A stretch of DNA of 64,000 nt from positions 52,110-116,109 of the forward strand of contig NZ_JABAST010000006.1 in NCBI RefSeq assembly GCF_016107575.1, given 5' to 3'. Made by a program: the position numbers and the translations under genes. The stretch is from Psychrobacter faecalis (GTDB taxonomy: Bacteria; Pseudomonadota; Gammaproteobacteria; Pseudomonadales; Moraxellaceae). The notes below the pieces were generated by a model, which worked only from the letters and a program-made list of their open reading frames with translations, did no database searches and was not told the DNA's origin. Shown here piece after piece: positions 35,202 through 45,123 of the stretch; within the stretch, counting starts at the first letter, position 1; each line of letters opens with the position of its first letter.

Positions 35202-36164
35202 ATGAATATCTCAGACCTTAATATCAGTGACATAGTAGACAAAGCCAAAGACACCTTAGGTTTAGAGCCGCAAGAAGCCGAAGATGGCGCTTATACCCCT
35301 TCTAAAGCTTCGCTTAGATTGGCAGCGCCTAACAAAACCAACTACGATCATAGCGAGTACGAAGCGCCATATACGGGCAACAAAAAAATCCTGATGGTCT
35401 GTACCGAGCAGCAGTACATGACCATGGCAAATGATAAGAAGTTTAAGACAGGCAATCATCCGGTTGAGATGATGGTGCCGTTGCTGCATTTTAAAAAAGC
35501 AGGGTTTACGGTAGATGTTTTTACCCCAACCGGGGAGTCTGTCAAAGTCGAGCAGTGGGCAATGCCAGAGGACGATGACGACGTCAAAAAAATCTACGCG
35601 GAATATGAGTCTAAGCTTAAAAGTCCAAAAAGTATCGCCGATTTTGTCAAAAATGATATGGTAAATAGCGAGGATTACGCAGCAATCTTTATCCCCGGTG
35701 GTCATGGGGCAATGCTGGGCTTGCCTGAAGATTATAACCTTGGCGAGTTGCTACGTTGGGGTTATGACAAGGATTTATTTACCTTAGCGATTTGTCATGG
35801 ACCGGCGGCTTTATTGGCGGCCAATTTAGCAAGTCCTGATAGCTCTGATAAATCTAATGGCGCTGACAATACTCATAGCGCCGATAAAGACGATAACGCC
35901 AAACGCGACTTTATTTTTAAAGGTTATAAAATGGTAGCGTTCCCGACAGCTATGGACAAGCAAATGCCAAAAATTGGTTATTTACCCGGTACGATGCCTT
36001 GGTACTTTGGCGAAAAGCTAGAACAGTTGGGCGTTACGATTACCAATAAACTGGCGACAGGACATACCCATCAAGACAGAAAGCTGATCTCAGGCGATGG
36101 CCCCTTGGCGGCCAATGACTTTGGTAAAATGAGTGCTGAAGCTTTGTTAAAAGCGCTGCGCTAA
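35202..36164 (+). CDS. hchA: DJ-1/PfpI protein, Hsp31 glyoxalase/deglycase type
   Basis: 320 residues, versus 283 in E. coli HchA (Hsp31), a holding chaperone with glyoxalase III and deglycase activity. The nucleophile is Cys 198 in AICHGPAAL, the Glu is in NHPVEMMVP (89), and the GGHGAMLGLP loop is at 166-175. An insertion of about 25 Ser/Asp/Lys/Asn-rich residues (about 212-238) follows the nucleophile elbow. The first ~55 residues are an extension including a possible amphipathic helix. Monocistronic, with a terminator. Confidence 0.9.
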   Translation: MNISDLNISDIVDKAKDTLGLEPQEAEDGAYTPSKASLRLAAPNKTNYDHSEYEAPYTGNKKILMVCTEQQYMTMANDKKFKTGNHPVEMMVPLLHFKKAGFTVDVFTPTGESVKVEQWAMPEDDDDVKKIYAEYESKLKSPKSIADFVKNDMVNSEDYAAIFIPGGHGAMLGLPEDYNLGELLRWGYDKDLFTLAICHGPAALLAANLASPDSSDKSNGADNTHSADKDDNAKRDFIFKGYKMVAFPTAMDKQMPKIGYLPGTMPWYFGEKLEQLGVTITNKLATGHTHQDRKLISGDGPLAANDFGKMSAEALLKALR

Positions 36165-36188
36165 ACCATTTAGATTCAGTCATAGCAC

Positions 36189-36221
36189 AAAAAAAACGGA
36201 CTATTTATAAGTCCGTTTTTT
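36189..36221. terminator. Bidirectional terminator
   Basis: AAAAACGGACT-ATTTAT-AAGTCCGTTTTT hairpin with A and T runs between the convergent hchA and avtA-like genes. Its arms share ACGGACT/AGTCCGT with the terminator at 34961. Confidence 0.82.
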
Positions 36222-36255
36222 GTTTTTATGATTCAATATCTTTATGATATAAGAT

Positions 36256-37587
36256 TTAGTCTTTCTGACTGTTAGCCTTATCATAAAGCTCACGTACCAC
36301 TTCACCAATCACTCGAATACCATCAATCAGCGTTTGCTCATCAGCAGCGATACTCATACGAATACATTCATGGGCATGTTTATAATTACTCACATCAACA
36401 CCAGGGAAGAAATACTCACTTGGTACGATAATCGTGCCTTTGTCTTTGAGAATCTCATACAGCTCAGTGGTGCTAATCGGCAAGTCTTTAAACCATAACC
36501 ACAAAAATATCGCGCCCTCAGGCTTATGAATCATTAACGGATAATCACCCAGCGCTTCTTTTAATAGCTTGACCGCTAATGTCGCTTGCTGTTGATAAAA
36601 GGGTTTAATCTCATTATCCGCCAACTGCTTGATACGGTCATCGTTCACCAGTGGCGTCGCAATTGCCGCACCAAAACGTGTCGGCGCTAGATTGACCACC
36701 GCATTCATAGCGCTGACCGCTTCGATGACTTTCGTATCGGCAACGATAATGCCGGTACGCATACCGGGCAGACCAATTTTAGACAGGCTAAAGCACAAAA
36801 TCGTATTATTATCCCAGTTCAAATGCGCGTTAGAGTAGATGATATTCGGGAAGGGCATACCGTAGGCGTTATCGATAATCAGCGGTATCTCATAACGTTT
36901 GGCAAGCTCGGATAAATGCGCCATTTCCTCATCGGTCAACACATTGCCCGTTGGATTGGTCGGACGCGAACAACAAATCGCACCAATATGACCTTCCTTC
37001 AATGCTGACAAGCTTTCTAACGCGTCAAAATCTACCCGATATTTAAAGAAACCTTCCTCGCCATCATGCGTCACTTCATCGATATGCGGTAATACGGCGG
37101 CGAAATGCTGACCTTCGACATGCACATCGCTATAGCCAATATACTCAGGGGTTAATGGTAGCAAAATAGATTTATCTACCAATTTGCTCTGTTCGTCAAC
37201 GAACGCACCACCAAATAAATTAAACAAGTAGAAAAAAGCATTCTGTGAGCCATTGGTCAAAGCGATGTTTTCTGCGCTCAAACTCCAATCATAATGACGA
37301 TTAAAGAAGCTAACTAAGGCATCGATAAAGGCAGCATCCCCTTGTGGATTGGAGTAATTTGCCATACTAATAATCGCGCTACTATTCGCCTCACCGGTAT
37401 CGTTGTCAACGCCAAGCGCTTTATAAGTCTCTAAAAATAGCTCATTAACCGCATCAATCTTAGCAGGATTACCACCACCCAACATATTGATAGGCTGATC
37501 GCTTTTTAGCGCATCGCCCAAGTCATCCATGAGTTGTGAGATGCCAGTTGGCTGGGTAAATTTTTGACCGAACTTTGAGAATTTCAT
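36256..37587 (-). CDS. avtA: Valine-pyruvate aminotransferase-like PLP enzyme
   Basis: Fold-type I aminotransferase of 443 residues. The PLP lysine is in FSLSKIGLPGMRTG, the cofactor-pocket Asp/Tyr is in IIDNAYGMPFP, and NPTGNVL precedes it. The N-terminus (LGGGNPAKIDAVNELF, then ANYSNPQGD) matches the AvtA/WecE-like valine-pyruvate transaminase group, which makes valine from 2-oxoisovalerate using alanine. Exact substrate is inferred from family resemblance. Stands alone. Confidence 0.85.
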   Translation of the reverse strand: MKFSKFGQKFTQPTGISQLMDDLGDALKSDQPINMLGGGNPAKIDAVNELFLETYKALGVDNDTGEANSSAIISMANYSNPQGDAAFIDALVSFFNRHYDWSLSAENIALTNGSQNAFFYLFNLFGGAFVDEQSKLVDKSILLPLTPEYIGYSDVHVEGQHFAAVLPHIDEVTHDGEEGFFKYRVDFDALESLSALKEGHIGAICCSRPTNPTGNVLTDEEMAHLSELAKRYEIPLIIDNAYGMPFPNIIYSNAHLNWDNNTILCFSLSKIGLPGMRTGIIVADTKVIEAVSAMNAVVNLAPTRFGAAIATPLVNDDRIKQLADNEIKPFYQQQATLAVKLLKEALGDYPLMIHKPEGAIFLWLWFKDLPISTTELYEILKDKGTIIVPSEYFFPGVDVSNYKHAHECIRMSIAADEQTLIDGIRVIGEVVRELYDKANSQKD

Positions 37588-37718
37588 AAGGCTACCGTAC
37601 TTTTTTAAATGGTTTATGAGAGCTATATCTGAATGCTGGGACGCGCATTAGTATAGCAAATAGTCAGTTTTGAACGAGCTGGAATATTAAGAATGACTGA
37701 CATTCACAATATCGACTG

Positions 37719-40340
37719 TTAAATCATCGCCCGTACCCGCGCCATAATCCCGCGTCCAATCACCAATCGCACATAAATAATGGCAATGGCAAATAGCAAA
37801 CCAACTAACGCTACACCGCCAATACCCAAACTTGCCCACGGCACACTAAAGCGCAGATTAAACCATTGGGTAATAGCAGCCCATGCACCGATATTAGCGA
37901 TAATAACCGCAAATAAAGCGGCACTAATGCCAAGTATGCCAAGCTCTAAGATATTGAGCATATATAGGTCACGCTTTTGCATACCGAGCAGTCTAAATGA
38001 GGCGCTGTCTTTCATGCGGTCTTGGGAGGTAGAGAGTAGCGAGCTAATCAAAACCATAATACCCGTCAATAATGCCAGTAAGGTGAAGACGTAAACCAAA
38101 CGGCTCATTTGCACCACTAACTCTTGGACTTGCTGCGCGATAGCCGTGCCGTCGATAGTGGTCACAGCAGGAAACTCGCGTACCAGTTTACCTTGTAACT
38201 TTGGAATATCTTCCGCTGCGACATGAGCGGTGGCAAATTGGATTTGCGGCGCAGCAGATAGAACCGCTGGCTCAAATAAGAAGTAAAAATAGGGGCTGGG
38301 TCCTTTTTCATAGCGCGAGCGGATACTGGTAATTTGCCCGACGATTTCAATCCCTTGGATATTAAAACGCACCTGATCGCCCATGCCGACATTTAGCAAG
38401 CTGGCAGCAGTATCCAAAATTGATAATGGCGCAACGGTTTGTGCTGAGTCGTTATCTGCAGTCTCAATAGGCGCATAAAGCTTGTCGTTTTCTACAGCAT
38501 CAGTAATGAGTTCGGTATCCATCACCGTATCGGCGTAGCTTAAATTAAACACACGCGCAGGGTCATCGAAGCCGTCAGTAGGTTCGATATCTTGAACAGG
38601 AACATCATTAGCCGTGACGACACGCGCACGAATGACAGGATAATAGCTCACAGGCGCAGCAATGATGTTATCAATCTCGTCGTGCTGGTCACTTTGAATA
38701 TCGAGCAAAAATAAATTGGGCGCATCTTCAGGATAGGCATTAATAAACTGGGCATTGATACTATGATTAAGTGTAGTGATCAAAGTTAAGACCGCCACTG
38801 ACAGTGATAAAGTGACAAAGAACAATGCCGACTGATTGCCTTTACGCGCAAGATTATGGATAGCAATACGCTGCATCCAGCTAATCTTAGAATGCTTGGC
38901 AAACTTAGTCAGCAGCCATAACCAACCGCGTGCCAATAGCCAAAATATCGCGACAAAAGCAGTTAAGCCTATTAACAGCTGCGCCCCTAGTAACAGAGAA
39001 TTGACTTCATAAGCAAAAAACACATAGAGACCAACTAGCATCAATCCATACCAAAGTAACGGCAGACGCCGATACCAAGGCAGATTTTGTGAGTTTGTGC
39101 TTGCACCTTGATTGAGTAAGGTCGCAGGCTTGGTGGTACTTAATGTACTTAGACCACGCTGAGCAATCAGCAACGTCAGCACTAGCGCGTTAATAATGGT
39201 TTTAATGGCGCTAATTGGGTTAATAGCTAAACCAACATCCGCTGGCAAGATAGCAATGAGATACGGCTGACCGACTTTAAGTAAGCCAAAACTCACGATA
39301 ACCGCGGCAATACAAGCAATGATAGTAGTAACAATCAATAGCTGATAGTAGCTGCGCTTTAAGGATTTAAGCGGCTCACCTAATGCCAAGCGAATGGCAT
39401 TACTAGACTGCTGCTTGGTCACAAAAGCCGTGATGACGCCGTACATCGCCACTGCTGATAATAATAGTACAGCAATGACGAGCAGCTTTAAAAACATCAA
39501 AACGTTGTCAGAGATACGCGAGACAGAAGTATCTGCTGACTCGGCATCAGAGAGCTCAATATCAGGATAATTATTGAGTATTTGCGTCAGCTTATCTCGC
39601 TGTTCTGCTATTAACTCTGGCTCACCTGCCAGCTCGATACGGTAATTAATACGGCTACGCTGCCCTAATAAATTAGTTGCTGCGAGCGCATCCTCATGCA
39701 TCAAAACGCGCCCACCAAAACCAAAGGCCGTCAACGGGCGGTCAGGCTCTTTGGTTAGCACATCACTAATCATAAACTCAGCATCACCAATGGTGATTTG
39801 GTCACCGACAGTGGCGTTTAAGCTGTTCAATACTTCGGGTGCGACGACGACATTCGCAGCGCTTAATTGTGTCCAAAGAGGCTGCCCTGAGGCAAGCTCA
39901 GCGTCTCCATATAATGGATAAGCCGGCGAAACCGCTTTGACGCTGGCAAGTAAAGTTTGTTCATCGGTCACTACCATGGCGCTAAACTGATAGTCATATA
40001 CAATTTGCGTATCAGCGACCGTCTCTACTTGTGCTAATACCTCGCTTGGCCAATCTTGCTTACTGTTTAAAATCAAATCGCCGCCAACGAGCGCGCGCTG
40101 ATTATCATTGATATAGGTATCAACAGACTGTTGGATAGAATCTAAAGTCAGGTAAGTGGCAAGCGAAAGGACTAGCGTGATTAAGAATAAGACGGGATAG
40201 ATCCAGCGCTGCCACCAGCTACGACTTAAGGCTTGCGCGCCCAAGTTTTTTGAAATTAACAGACGGTTAAATAGTTGGCTTATGATGCCACGCGAATCAT
40301 TCGACTCATTATCCATGTTATCCATTGATTTTTGATCCAT
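37719..40340 (-). CDS. ABC transporter permease, YbbP type (two FtsX domains)
   Basis: 873-residue inner-membrane permease with the layout TM - large periplasmic domain - 3 TM (about 275-395) - TM pair (about 430-475) - periplasmic domain - 3 TM at the C-terminus. Both three-TM blocks are FtsX-like (LLVIAVLLLSAVAMYGVI, and LVYVFTLLALLTGIMVLISS with RLLGMQKRDLY). This matches the YbbP permease that works with the ATPase YbbA. It overlaps the upstream ATPase gene by 23 bases. Likely exports or extracts a lipophilic substrate from the inner membrane; substrate unknown. Confidence 0.85.
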   Translation of the reverse strand: MDQKSMDNMDNESNDSRGIISQLFNRLLISKNLGAQALSRSWWQRWIYPVLFLITLVLSLATYLTLDSIQQSVDTYINDNQRALVGGDLILNSKQDWPSEVLAQVETVADTQIVYDYQFSAMVVTDEQTLLASVKAVSPAYPLYGDAELASGQPLWTQLSAANVVVAPEVLNSLNATVGDQITIGDAEFMISDVLTKEPDRPLTAFGFGGRVLMHEDALAATNLLGQRSRINYRIELAGEPELIAEQRDKLTQILNNYPDIELSDAESADTSVSRISDNVLMFLKLLVIAVLLLSAVAMYGVITAFVTKQQSSNAIRLALGEPLKSLKRSYYQLLIVTTIIACIAAVIVSFGLLKVGQPYLIAILPADVGLAINPISAIKTIINALVLTLLIAQRGLSTLSTTKPATLLNQGASTNSQNLPWYRRLPLLWYGLMLVGLYVFFAYEVNSLLLGAQLLIGLTAFVAIFWLLARGWLWLLTKFAKHSKISWMQRIAIHNLARKGNQSALFFVTLSLSVAVLTLITTLNHSINAQFINAYPEDAPNLFLLDIQSDQHDEIDNIIAAPVSYYPVIRARVVTANDVPVQDIEPTDGFDDPARVFNLSYADTVMDTELITDAVENDKLYAPIETADNDSAQTVAPLSILDTAASLLNVGMGDQVRFNIQGIEIVGQITSIRSRYEKGPSPYFYFLFEPAVLSAAPQIQFATAHVAAEDIPKLQGKLVREFPAVTTIDGTAIAQQVQELVVQMSRLVYVFTLLALLTGIMVLISSLLSTSQDRMKDSASFRLLGMQKRDLYMLNILELGILGISAALFAVIIANIGAWAAITQWFNLRFSVPWASLGIGGVALVGLLFAIAIIYVRLVIGRGIMARVRAMI

Positions 40341-41016
40341 CTATCATACCGTCATGCATGGTAATGACACGATCTGCCATCTCCGCTAGTGCGGCATCGT
40401 GGGTGACCACGACCAATGCAGAGCCAACTTGCTGGCGTAAATCTAATAACAGCTGCATCACTTGACTGGCATTTTGCTCATCTAAGTTACCGGTTGGTTC
40501 ATCGGCAAAGACAATTTTTGGCTGCGACACCAACGCGCGGGCAACCGCCGTTCGCTGCTGCTCACCGCCTGATAATTGGTTAGGCAAGCTATCACGCCGA
40601 TGCCCTAAATCAACCGCTGCAATCAATTCGTTGACGCGTGCTTTATTCGGACGGCGGGCAATATCAAGCGGAAAGGCAATATTCTCGCTGACAGTTAATG
40701 TCGGTAATAGATGAAATGACTGAAAAACAAATCCCATCTCGCGTTGACGAATGACCGCCAGCGTATCTTCATCAAGGCTGCTTAAGGTTTGTCCCGCTAA
40801 CTCAACCGAGCCACTATCAGGATAATCTAACGCTGCCAGTAGTCCGAGCAAAGTCGATTTGCCCGAGCCGGATTTACCCATGATGACCACAAACTCGCCC
40901 GCATCGACATGGATATCGACGTCTTTAATAATGGATAATGATTGGTCACCGACTTGGACGGTTTTATTGAGTTTGGAGGCGGTAAGTAGTGCTGTGTTAT
41001 TGGCTGTAGCAATCAT
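40318..41016 (-). CDS. ABC transporter ATPase, YbbA type
   Basis: 232 residues. Walker A is GKSGSGKSTLLG (about 51-62), the Q-loop is in FVFQSFHLLPTLT, the signature is LSGGEQQR and Walker B is IVFADEPTGNLDE. The FQ..LLP pattern and length put it in the LolD/MacB/YbbA group that pairs with FtsX-type permeases. It overlaps the TesA-like gene by 4 bases and the permease by 23, forming a tightly coupled three-gene operon. Confidence 0.93.
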   Translation of the reverse strand: MIATANNTALLTASKLNKTVQVGDQSLSIIKDVDIHVDAGEFVVIMGKSGSGKSTLLGLLAALDYPDSGSVELAGQTLSSLDEDTLAVIRQREMGFVFQSFHLLPTLTVSENIAFPLDIARRPNKARVNELIAAVDLGHRRDSLPNQLSGGEQQRTAVARALVSQPKIVFADEPTGNLDEQNASQVMQLLLDLRQQVGSALVVVTHDAALAEMADRVITMHDGMIDGSKING

Positions 41017-41834
41017 TGGCTAGTCTCAGTAGGCGTGCTAGGTTTCGTTGCCGTATCGGTATGGGCTGCTTCTAGCTTTTCGATTTCAGGTTGCAGAATT
41101 GGCAAAATATTGTCGTTGACGATAATGCTATAGCCTTCCTTGGTTGGATGAATGGCATCGGCTTGGTTGAGTTTGGCATCACCGCCCACACCGTCTAAAA
41201 AGAACGGAATCAGCGTCACATTCATATCTTTCGCCACCCTTGGATATATCGCAGCAAACGATTCGACGTAGTCAGAGCCAAGATTGTCATAAATTTGCAT
41301 TCCGCCCAAGATAACTTCGCTTCCGCTGTCTTGAAGGCGTTTAATAGCGGTGCGAATATTGGCTTCGACCGTTGCCACATCAATACCACGGATGGCATCA
41401 TTGGCACCGATGGTCAAAATGGTAATATCAGGTTTGGTTTGCAATACCCAGTCCAGTCCATTGACCAATCCAGTACTGGTTTCACCGCTTAATCCTGAAT
41501 TGATTACTTTGACATCCTTGTAGCCCATCTCTTTTAAGCGAGCTTCTAGCTGCGCGGGGTAATTGGCATTATTATCAACGCCAAGCCCTTCGGTCAACGA
41601 ATCGCCCAATGCCAAGATGGTTAAAGGTGCTTGCTGCTCAGCTGAATGTTTAGATGGAGTAGATTCTTGCTTTTGAGGTTCAGCCATTGTCGTATTGACG
41701 GCCGGATTATTATTTTGAGTGTTGTCAGCCGTATTGGCGTCAGGCTGCTGTTGACAACCGCTAATAGCGATTGCGAGGCTCAAGGCGGCGACCGTGAGCA
41801 AACGCTGCGGTAGGCGAGAGGGTGTGTTTATCAT
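41013..41834 (-). CDS. tesA: SGNH-hydrolase lipoprotein, TesA type (acyl-CoA thioesterase/lysophospholipase)
   Basis: 273 residues. The signal peptide ends in a lipobox (AISGC, Cys 27), so it is probably anchored to a membrane; E. coli TesA is periplasmic and soluble. The catalytic core has block I ALGDSLTEGLGV (Ser about 79), Gly in NSGLSGETS, Asn in TIGANDAIRG and the Asp-His pair in DAIHPT. A low-complexity Gln/Asn/Thr linker (about 28-70) precedes it, with a Thr/Pro tail after. First gene of the operon with the YbbA/YbbP-like transporter; in E. coli these genes are also adjacent but divergent. Confidence 0.92.
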   Translation of the reverse strand: MINTPSRLPQRLLTVAALSLAIAISGCQQQPDANTADNTQNNNPAVNTTMAEPQKQESTPSKHSAEQQAPLTILALGDSLTEGLGVDNNANYPAQLEARLKEMGYKDVKVINSGLSGETSTGLVNGLDWVLQTKPDITILTIGANDAIRGIDVATVEANIRTAIKRLQDSGSEVILGGMQIYDNLGSDYVESFAAIYPRVAKDMNVTLIPFFLDGVGGDAKLNQADAIHPTKEGYSIIVNDNILPILQPEIEKLEAAHTDTATKPSTPTETSQ

Positions 41835-41945
41835 GATTCTGCTGTCCTAAATACAATAAATTCAGTCTAGCAGAATCAGGTAAGCCGCAATATGGTACAA
41901 AAGTTAATTGATTGACGCCGAAGGTTAATTGATTGAAGATAAAAA

Positions 41946-43223
41946 TTAAATCTTTTTACCATCGACCATTAGCGGGCGGCTAACCAGCCAAGCAAACCCC
42001 ACGTTGATAATCATCAGTACTAGCATGATGAATAAGGGTAAATCCCAGTTGTCCGTTGCTTCGTGCAACCAACCGGTGCCAAGTGGACCAAAAAACGCAA
42101 TCAGATAACCAATGGCTTGCGCCATGCCCGACAGCTCGCTTGATTGATTGGCGGTATAAGTACGCATCGAAAACAGCATCATACTTAAAGTGAAAATCGC
42201 CGAGCAGCCCATGCCCATCAGTCCTGACCATAGCCAAGCATAATCGGCAGACAGATAAGTGAGACCCAAGACGCCAAGCACGTTTAGTGACGCAGCAAAG
42301 ATGGCCAGCGCTTGTATAGGACGCCCGCGGTTGACGAGCCACGTTAAGCTTAAAATAGCGACGGGTGCCATAAATTGAAAGACGGAAGCCATTTGTCCCG
42401 CGCTCACCGCTGACAACCCTTTACTTAGCCAAATCGATGGTAAGAAACTGGCGACGGTATAAAAAAGCAAGGACTGTAAACCCATAAATACCGCAATTTG
42501 CCAAGCAAACGGCGTGCGCCACATCGAAATGTGCGATGGTGCTTTCTCGCCTGCCGCAAGCGGTTTGATGGGCTGATGATTTGATGAACCCAAACGCAGC
42601 CGTAGCACTACCCAAATGATTAAGGCAAACAAGCCTAAAATCGACCAGCCACCCAGCGCCCATTGCCAGCCAAATTGCTCAGATAACGGCAAAACCACGC
42701 CTGCGACAATCCCTGCCGAGACGGTCATGGTAAGACTAAATAAACCAGTAATCAGCGGAATATGGTTCGGTGTGCGCTGCTTAATCACCGGAGCAGCAAG
42801 CGTATTGGCAAAGCCAATTGCCAATGTCAATAGTAAGGTGCCGCTTAAAAAGCCTATCCAAGTCGGAATGACGCTACGAATAACCATACCTGCGGTTAAT
42901 AACGCAATCATCGTGATCAGCGTATTTTCAAGCCCAAAACGCTTCCCAATCGTAGGCGAAATAAAAGCCCCAAGCGCAAAGGTCAGCATCGGCACCGCAC
43001 CAAGCCAACCAATTTGGGTTTCGGAGATATCAAGCGCCCCTTGTACCACCGGTGCAATAGAACCCAGCGCCACAATCGGCGCGCGCATATTGGACGCCAA
43101 TAAAACCATAGCACATAGCACGAGCCAAAAAATAAAGCGCGATGAGGGCAGCTTTAGGTTTGCTGGCGCATCTGGTTGAGACTGGGACGGTATATCAGAT
43201 TGCAAATTAGGAGAGGTAGACAT
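41946..43223 (-). CDS. MFS transporter, CynX/NimT-like
   Basis: 425 residues with twelve predicted membrane segments. The stretch NMRAPIVALGSIAPVVQ early in TM1 and the TQIGWLGAVPMLTFALGAF region are typical of the cyanate/2-nitroimidazole (CynX/NimT) branch. Substrate unknown. The start at 43223 (ATG, MSTSPNLQSD) is chosen; the open frame continues 26 codons upstream to a TTG but that part is not conserved-looking. No strong Shine-Dalgarno was seen for either. Confidence 0.85.
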   Translation of the reverse strand: MSTSPNLQSDIPSQSQPDAPANLKLPSSRFIFWLVLCAMVLLASNMRAPIVALGSIAPVVQGALDISETQIGWLGAVPMLTFALGAFISPTIGKRFGLENTLITMIALLTAGMVIRSVIPTWIGFLSGTLLLTLAIGFANTLAAPVIKQRTPNHIPLITGLFSLTMTVSAGIVAGVVLPLSEQFGWQWALGGWSILGLFALIIWVVLRLRLGSSNHQPIKPLAAGEKAPSHISMWRTPFAWQIAVFMGLQSLLFYTVASFLPSIWLSKGLSAVSAGQMASVFQFMAPVAILSLTWLVNRGRPIQALAIFAASLNVLGVLGLTYLSADYAWLWSGLMGMGCSAIFTLSMMLFSMRTYTANQSSELSGMAQAIGYLIAFFGPLGTGWLHEATDNWDLPLFIMLVLMIINVGFAWLVSRPLMVDGKKI

Positions 43224-43613
43224 AGCAGCACGACTATTAAAATAAAAAAAGGACACGTCATTTATAAGCACTGACGCAGCAGCACTTATAAATAACCCCA
43301 AAGCCCGTCGATAAGACGGCGCTCAAGACCACATATTAGAATATAGAGTATAAAAACACTTGCAGAAAGCAAGTCATATGAACTTGCTACCCCATTAACT
43401 TGCTACCCCATTTATCAGGGTAAACTTAGTATATGAATAGTGAAGTTTTGGCTTTGCTGATAGCGCTTATGATAAAAAGGCTTTTATATAAACGCTAAAG
43501 CAAAAATAGCGTCAGTCACCGTTAGTTTGCAAGGTTAATTGCAAAGGACTCGACGCTATTATAAGAATAGAGGACGGCTAAATACTACCAACGTATGGTA
43601 ACAAATAGCAGGT
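43224..43613. other. Intergenic region upstream of the MFS gene
   Basis: 390 bases between two leftward genes, holding the MFS promoter and the end of the nqrM unit. Apart from the 16-base tandem duplication listed separately, no gene or clear terminator was seen. Confidence 0.4.
43381..43412. repeat. Tandem 16-base duplication
   Basis: AACTTGCTACCCCATT occurs twice in direct, perfect tandem in the gap before the MFS gene. Two copies only; probably a recent slippage duplication. Confidence 0.8.
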
Positions 43614-43859
43614 TTATACCGACTTGCCTAATTGCGCAGCCTTTAGCGCGGTTTCTTGCTGCTGGTCAACCAGCGATTCGCATTTATTGGGGTCGTTACC
43701 ACAAAATGAGCAAAACTCATTACCCATCAATTTTGCCACACCACCGCACGAGCCTCTAAGCGGCTTTTTTTTGACCATATAACCGATGCCCATAAAGATA
43801 AAAAACAGCATAAAGACGGTAAAGGTAACAGCAAGCATGGGAAGCAATTGGTTAAGCAT
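43614..43859 (-). CDS. nqrM: Na+-NQR maturation protein NqrM
   Basis: 81-residue inner-membrane protein needed to deliver iron for the Cys4 iron centre in NqrD/E. One membrane segment (about 4-28) is followed by KKKPLRGSCGGVAKL and CSFCGNDPNKC, giving the four conserved cysteines of the family. The start at 43859 has AGAGG 8 bases upstream; twelve extra in-frame codons upstream are unsupported. It lies downstream of apbE in the same orientation, 2.4 kb past nqrF. Confidence 0.88.
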   Translation of the reverse strand: MLNQLLPMLAVTFTVFMLFFIFMGIGYMVKKKPLRGSCGGVAKLMGNEFCSFCGNDPNKCESLVDQQQETALKAAQLGKSV

Positions 43860-43980
43860 AGAGATAACCTCTCGTTTAAAATATGAAGCAGCCATCTAAG
43901 CAATGACTTACTTATAGTATAGCAAAAATTTGCCTCGCCCGTTTGTGCTTAGCAGGTTATTACAGTCTAGACGTTTGATA

Positions 43981-45123
43981 CTAAGACTTTTTATCGGCGC
44001 GCAAGGTTTTCATCGCCGGCGTTTCGACCACTTGCCAATCATCAACGCTGTCGGTCGCCGTGTCTGCTGCAACACCTTTTGCCAAAATCACAAATAAAGC
44101 TGCGATATTGTGCTCTTTCGCCGTAGCCAGCGCTTTTTCATAAGGCATGGCGGTCAAGGCCGTTGCCCACGCATCCGCCAGCGCCACCGTTTCTGCAGCG
44201 ACCGTTACTGATGGCGCACCGCCTACGATTGGCTCACCTGTGGTTGGGGCAATAGTATGGCTATAGTGCTTACCATCGAAAACAACGGAGTTGCGATAGT
44301 TGCCAGAAGTAGCAAGCGCCATGCTAGCGCCATTATTGATAGGCTGGCGAATCACCGCCATTGCTTGCCGTGTACTTACTGTACTGCCCTCAATGGGTGC
44401 ATCAATAGCGATTTGCCACGGCTGCTGCTGGGCGCTAACGCCTGAAGTCGCCACTTCGCCGCCAATCTCAACCATATAGTTGCGAATTTGATAAGTGTTC
44501 TTAAGCACATCGGCAATGACGTCGACGCCATAACCCTTAGCCACCGCCGAAAAATCAAGGCCAACGCCGTCTTTGGTTTTATAAATGCTGTCATCTTTTT
44601 GAATGACACTGTCAAAATCGACCAAGGCTTTCGCTTGCGCAATCTCAAGCGCCGTTGGCGGACTTTGTAAGCGCTCAACCGTCATGGTACTGCCAAAGCC
44701 CCAAGTTTCTATCAAAGGCATTACCGTTGGGTCAAAAGCGCCGCCCGATAGCTCATAAACTTGCCTTGAGGCTTGCAACACATGGCTAAAATCGGCGTCG
44801 ATAGCAATCGGCGTATCTTTGCCTAATTGGTTAAATTTAGAAATAGTAGAGTCGGCTTGATAGGTCGACATGCTGTCGTTTATATCTTGCAAGCGCTTAT
44901 CAATTGCTGCTTGTATGGCAGCTTCATCAGCGCCTTTGGGTAATTGATAACTGATGTGGTAGCTGGTGCCCATGGTCTCGCCGCTAAGATTGTCGTAATC
45001 GGGCTTTTGCTGGCAGGCGCTAAGCATGAGTACAGAGCTGATAGCAATGATGGTTAAAGAGGCGGATTTTAGGGGTTTGTTAGGAGTAAGAAAGGTGGTT
45101 AAATTTGTCATATAAGTCATCAC
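43981..45123 (-). CDS. apbE: FAD:protein FMN transferase
   Basis: Covalently attaches FMN to threonine in NqrB and NqrC, whose acceptor motifs are present in this window. 380 residues with a lipoprotein signal (LSAC, Cys 37). The ApbE core has GETMGTSYHISY, SKFNQLG, then GGAFDPTVMPL, DFSAVAKGYGVD, EIGGEVATSG and a C-terminal VALADAWATAL metal-site region. Several ATGs near the start (residues 1, 2, 5) are equally possible. Same strand as the nqr genes. Confidence 0.95.
   Translation of the reverse strand: MMTYMTNLTTFLTPNKPLKSASLTIIAISSVLMLSACQQKPDYDNLSGETMGTSYHISYQLPKGADEAAIQAAIDKRLQDINDSMSTYQADSTISKFNQLGKDTPIAIDADFSHVLQASRQVYELSGGAFDPTVMPLIETWGFGSTMTVERLQSPPTALEIAQAKALVDFDSVIQKDDSIYKTKDGVGLDFSAVAKGYGVDVIADVLKNTYQIRNYMVEIGGEVATSGVSAQQQPWQIAIDAPIEGSTVSTRQAMAVIRQPINNGASMALATSGNYRNSVVFDGKHYSHTIAPTTGEPIVGGAPSVTVAAETVALADAWATALTAMPYEKALATAKEHNIAALFVILAKGVAADTATDSVDDWQVVETPAMKTLRADKKS

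Noticed and set aside
43224..43301. Longer N-terminus for the MFS transporter starting at TTG 43301
   Set aside because: TTG start without ribosome-binding site, and the extra residues are not transporter-like; ATG at 43223 is adopted.
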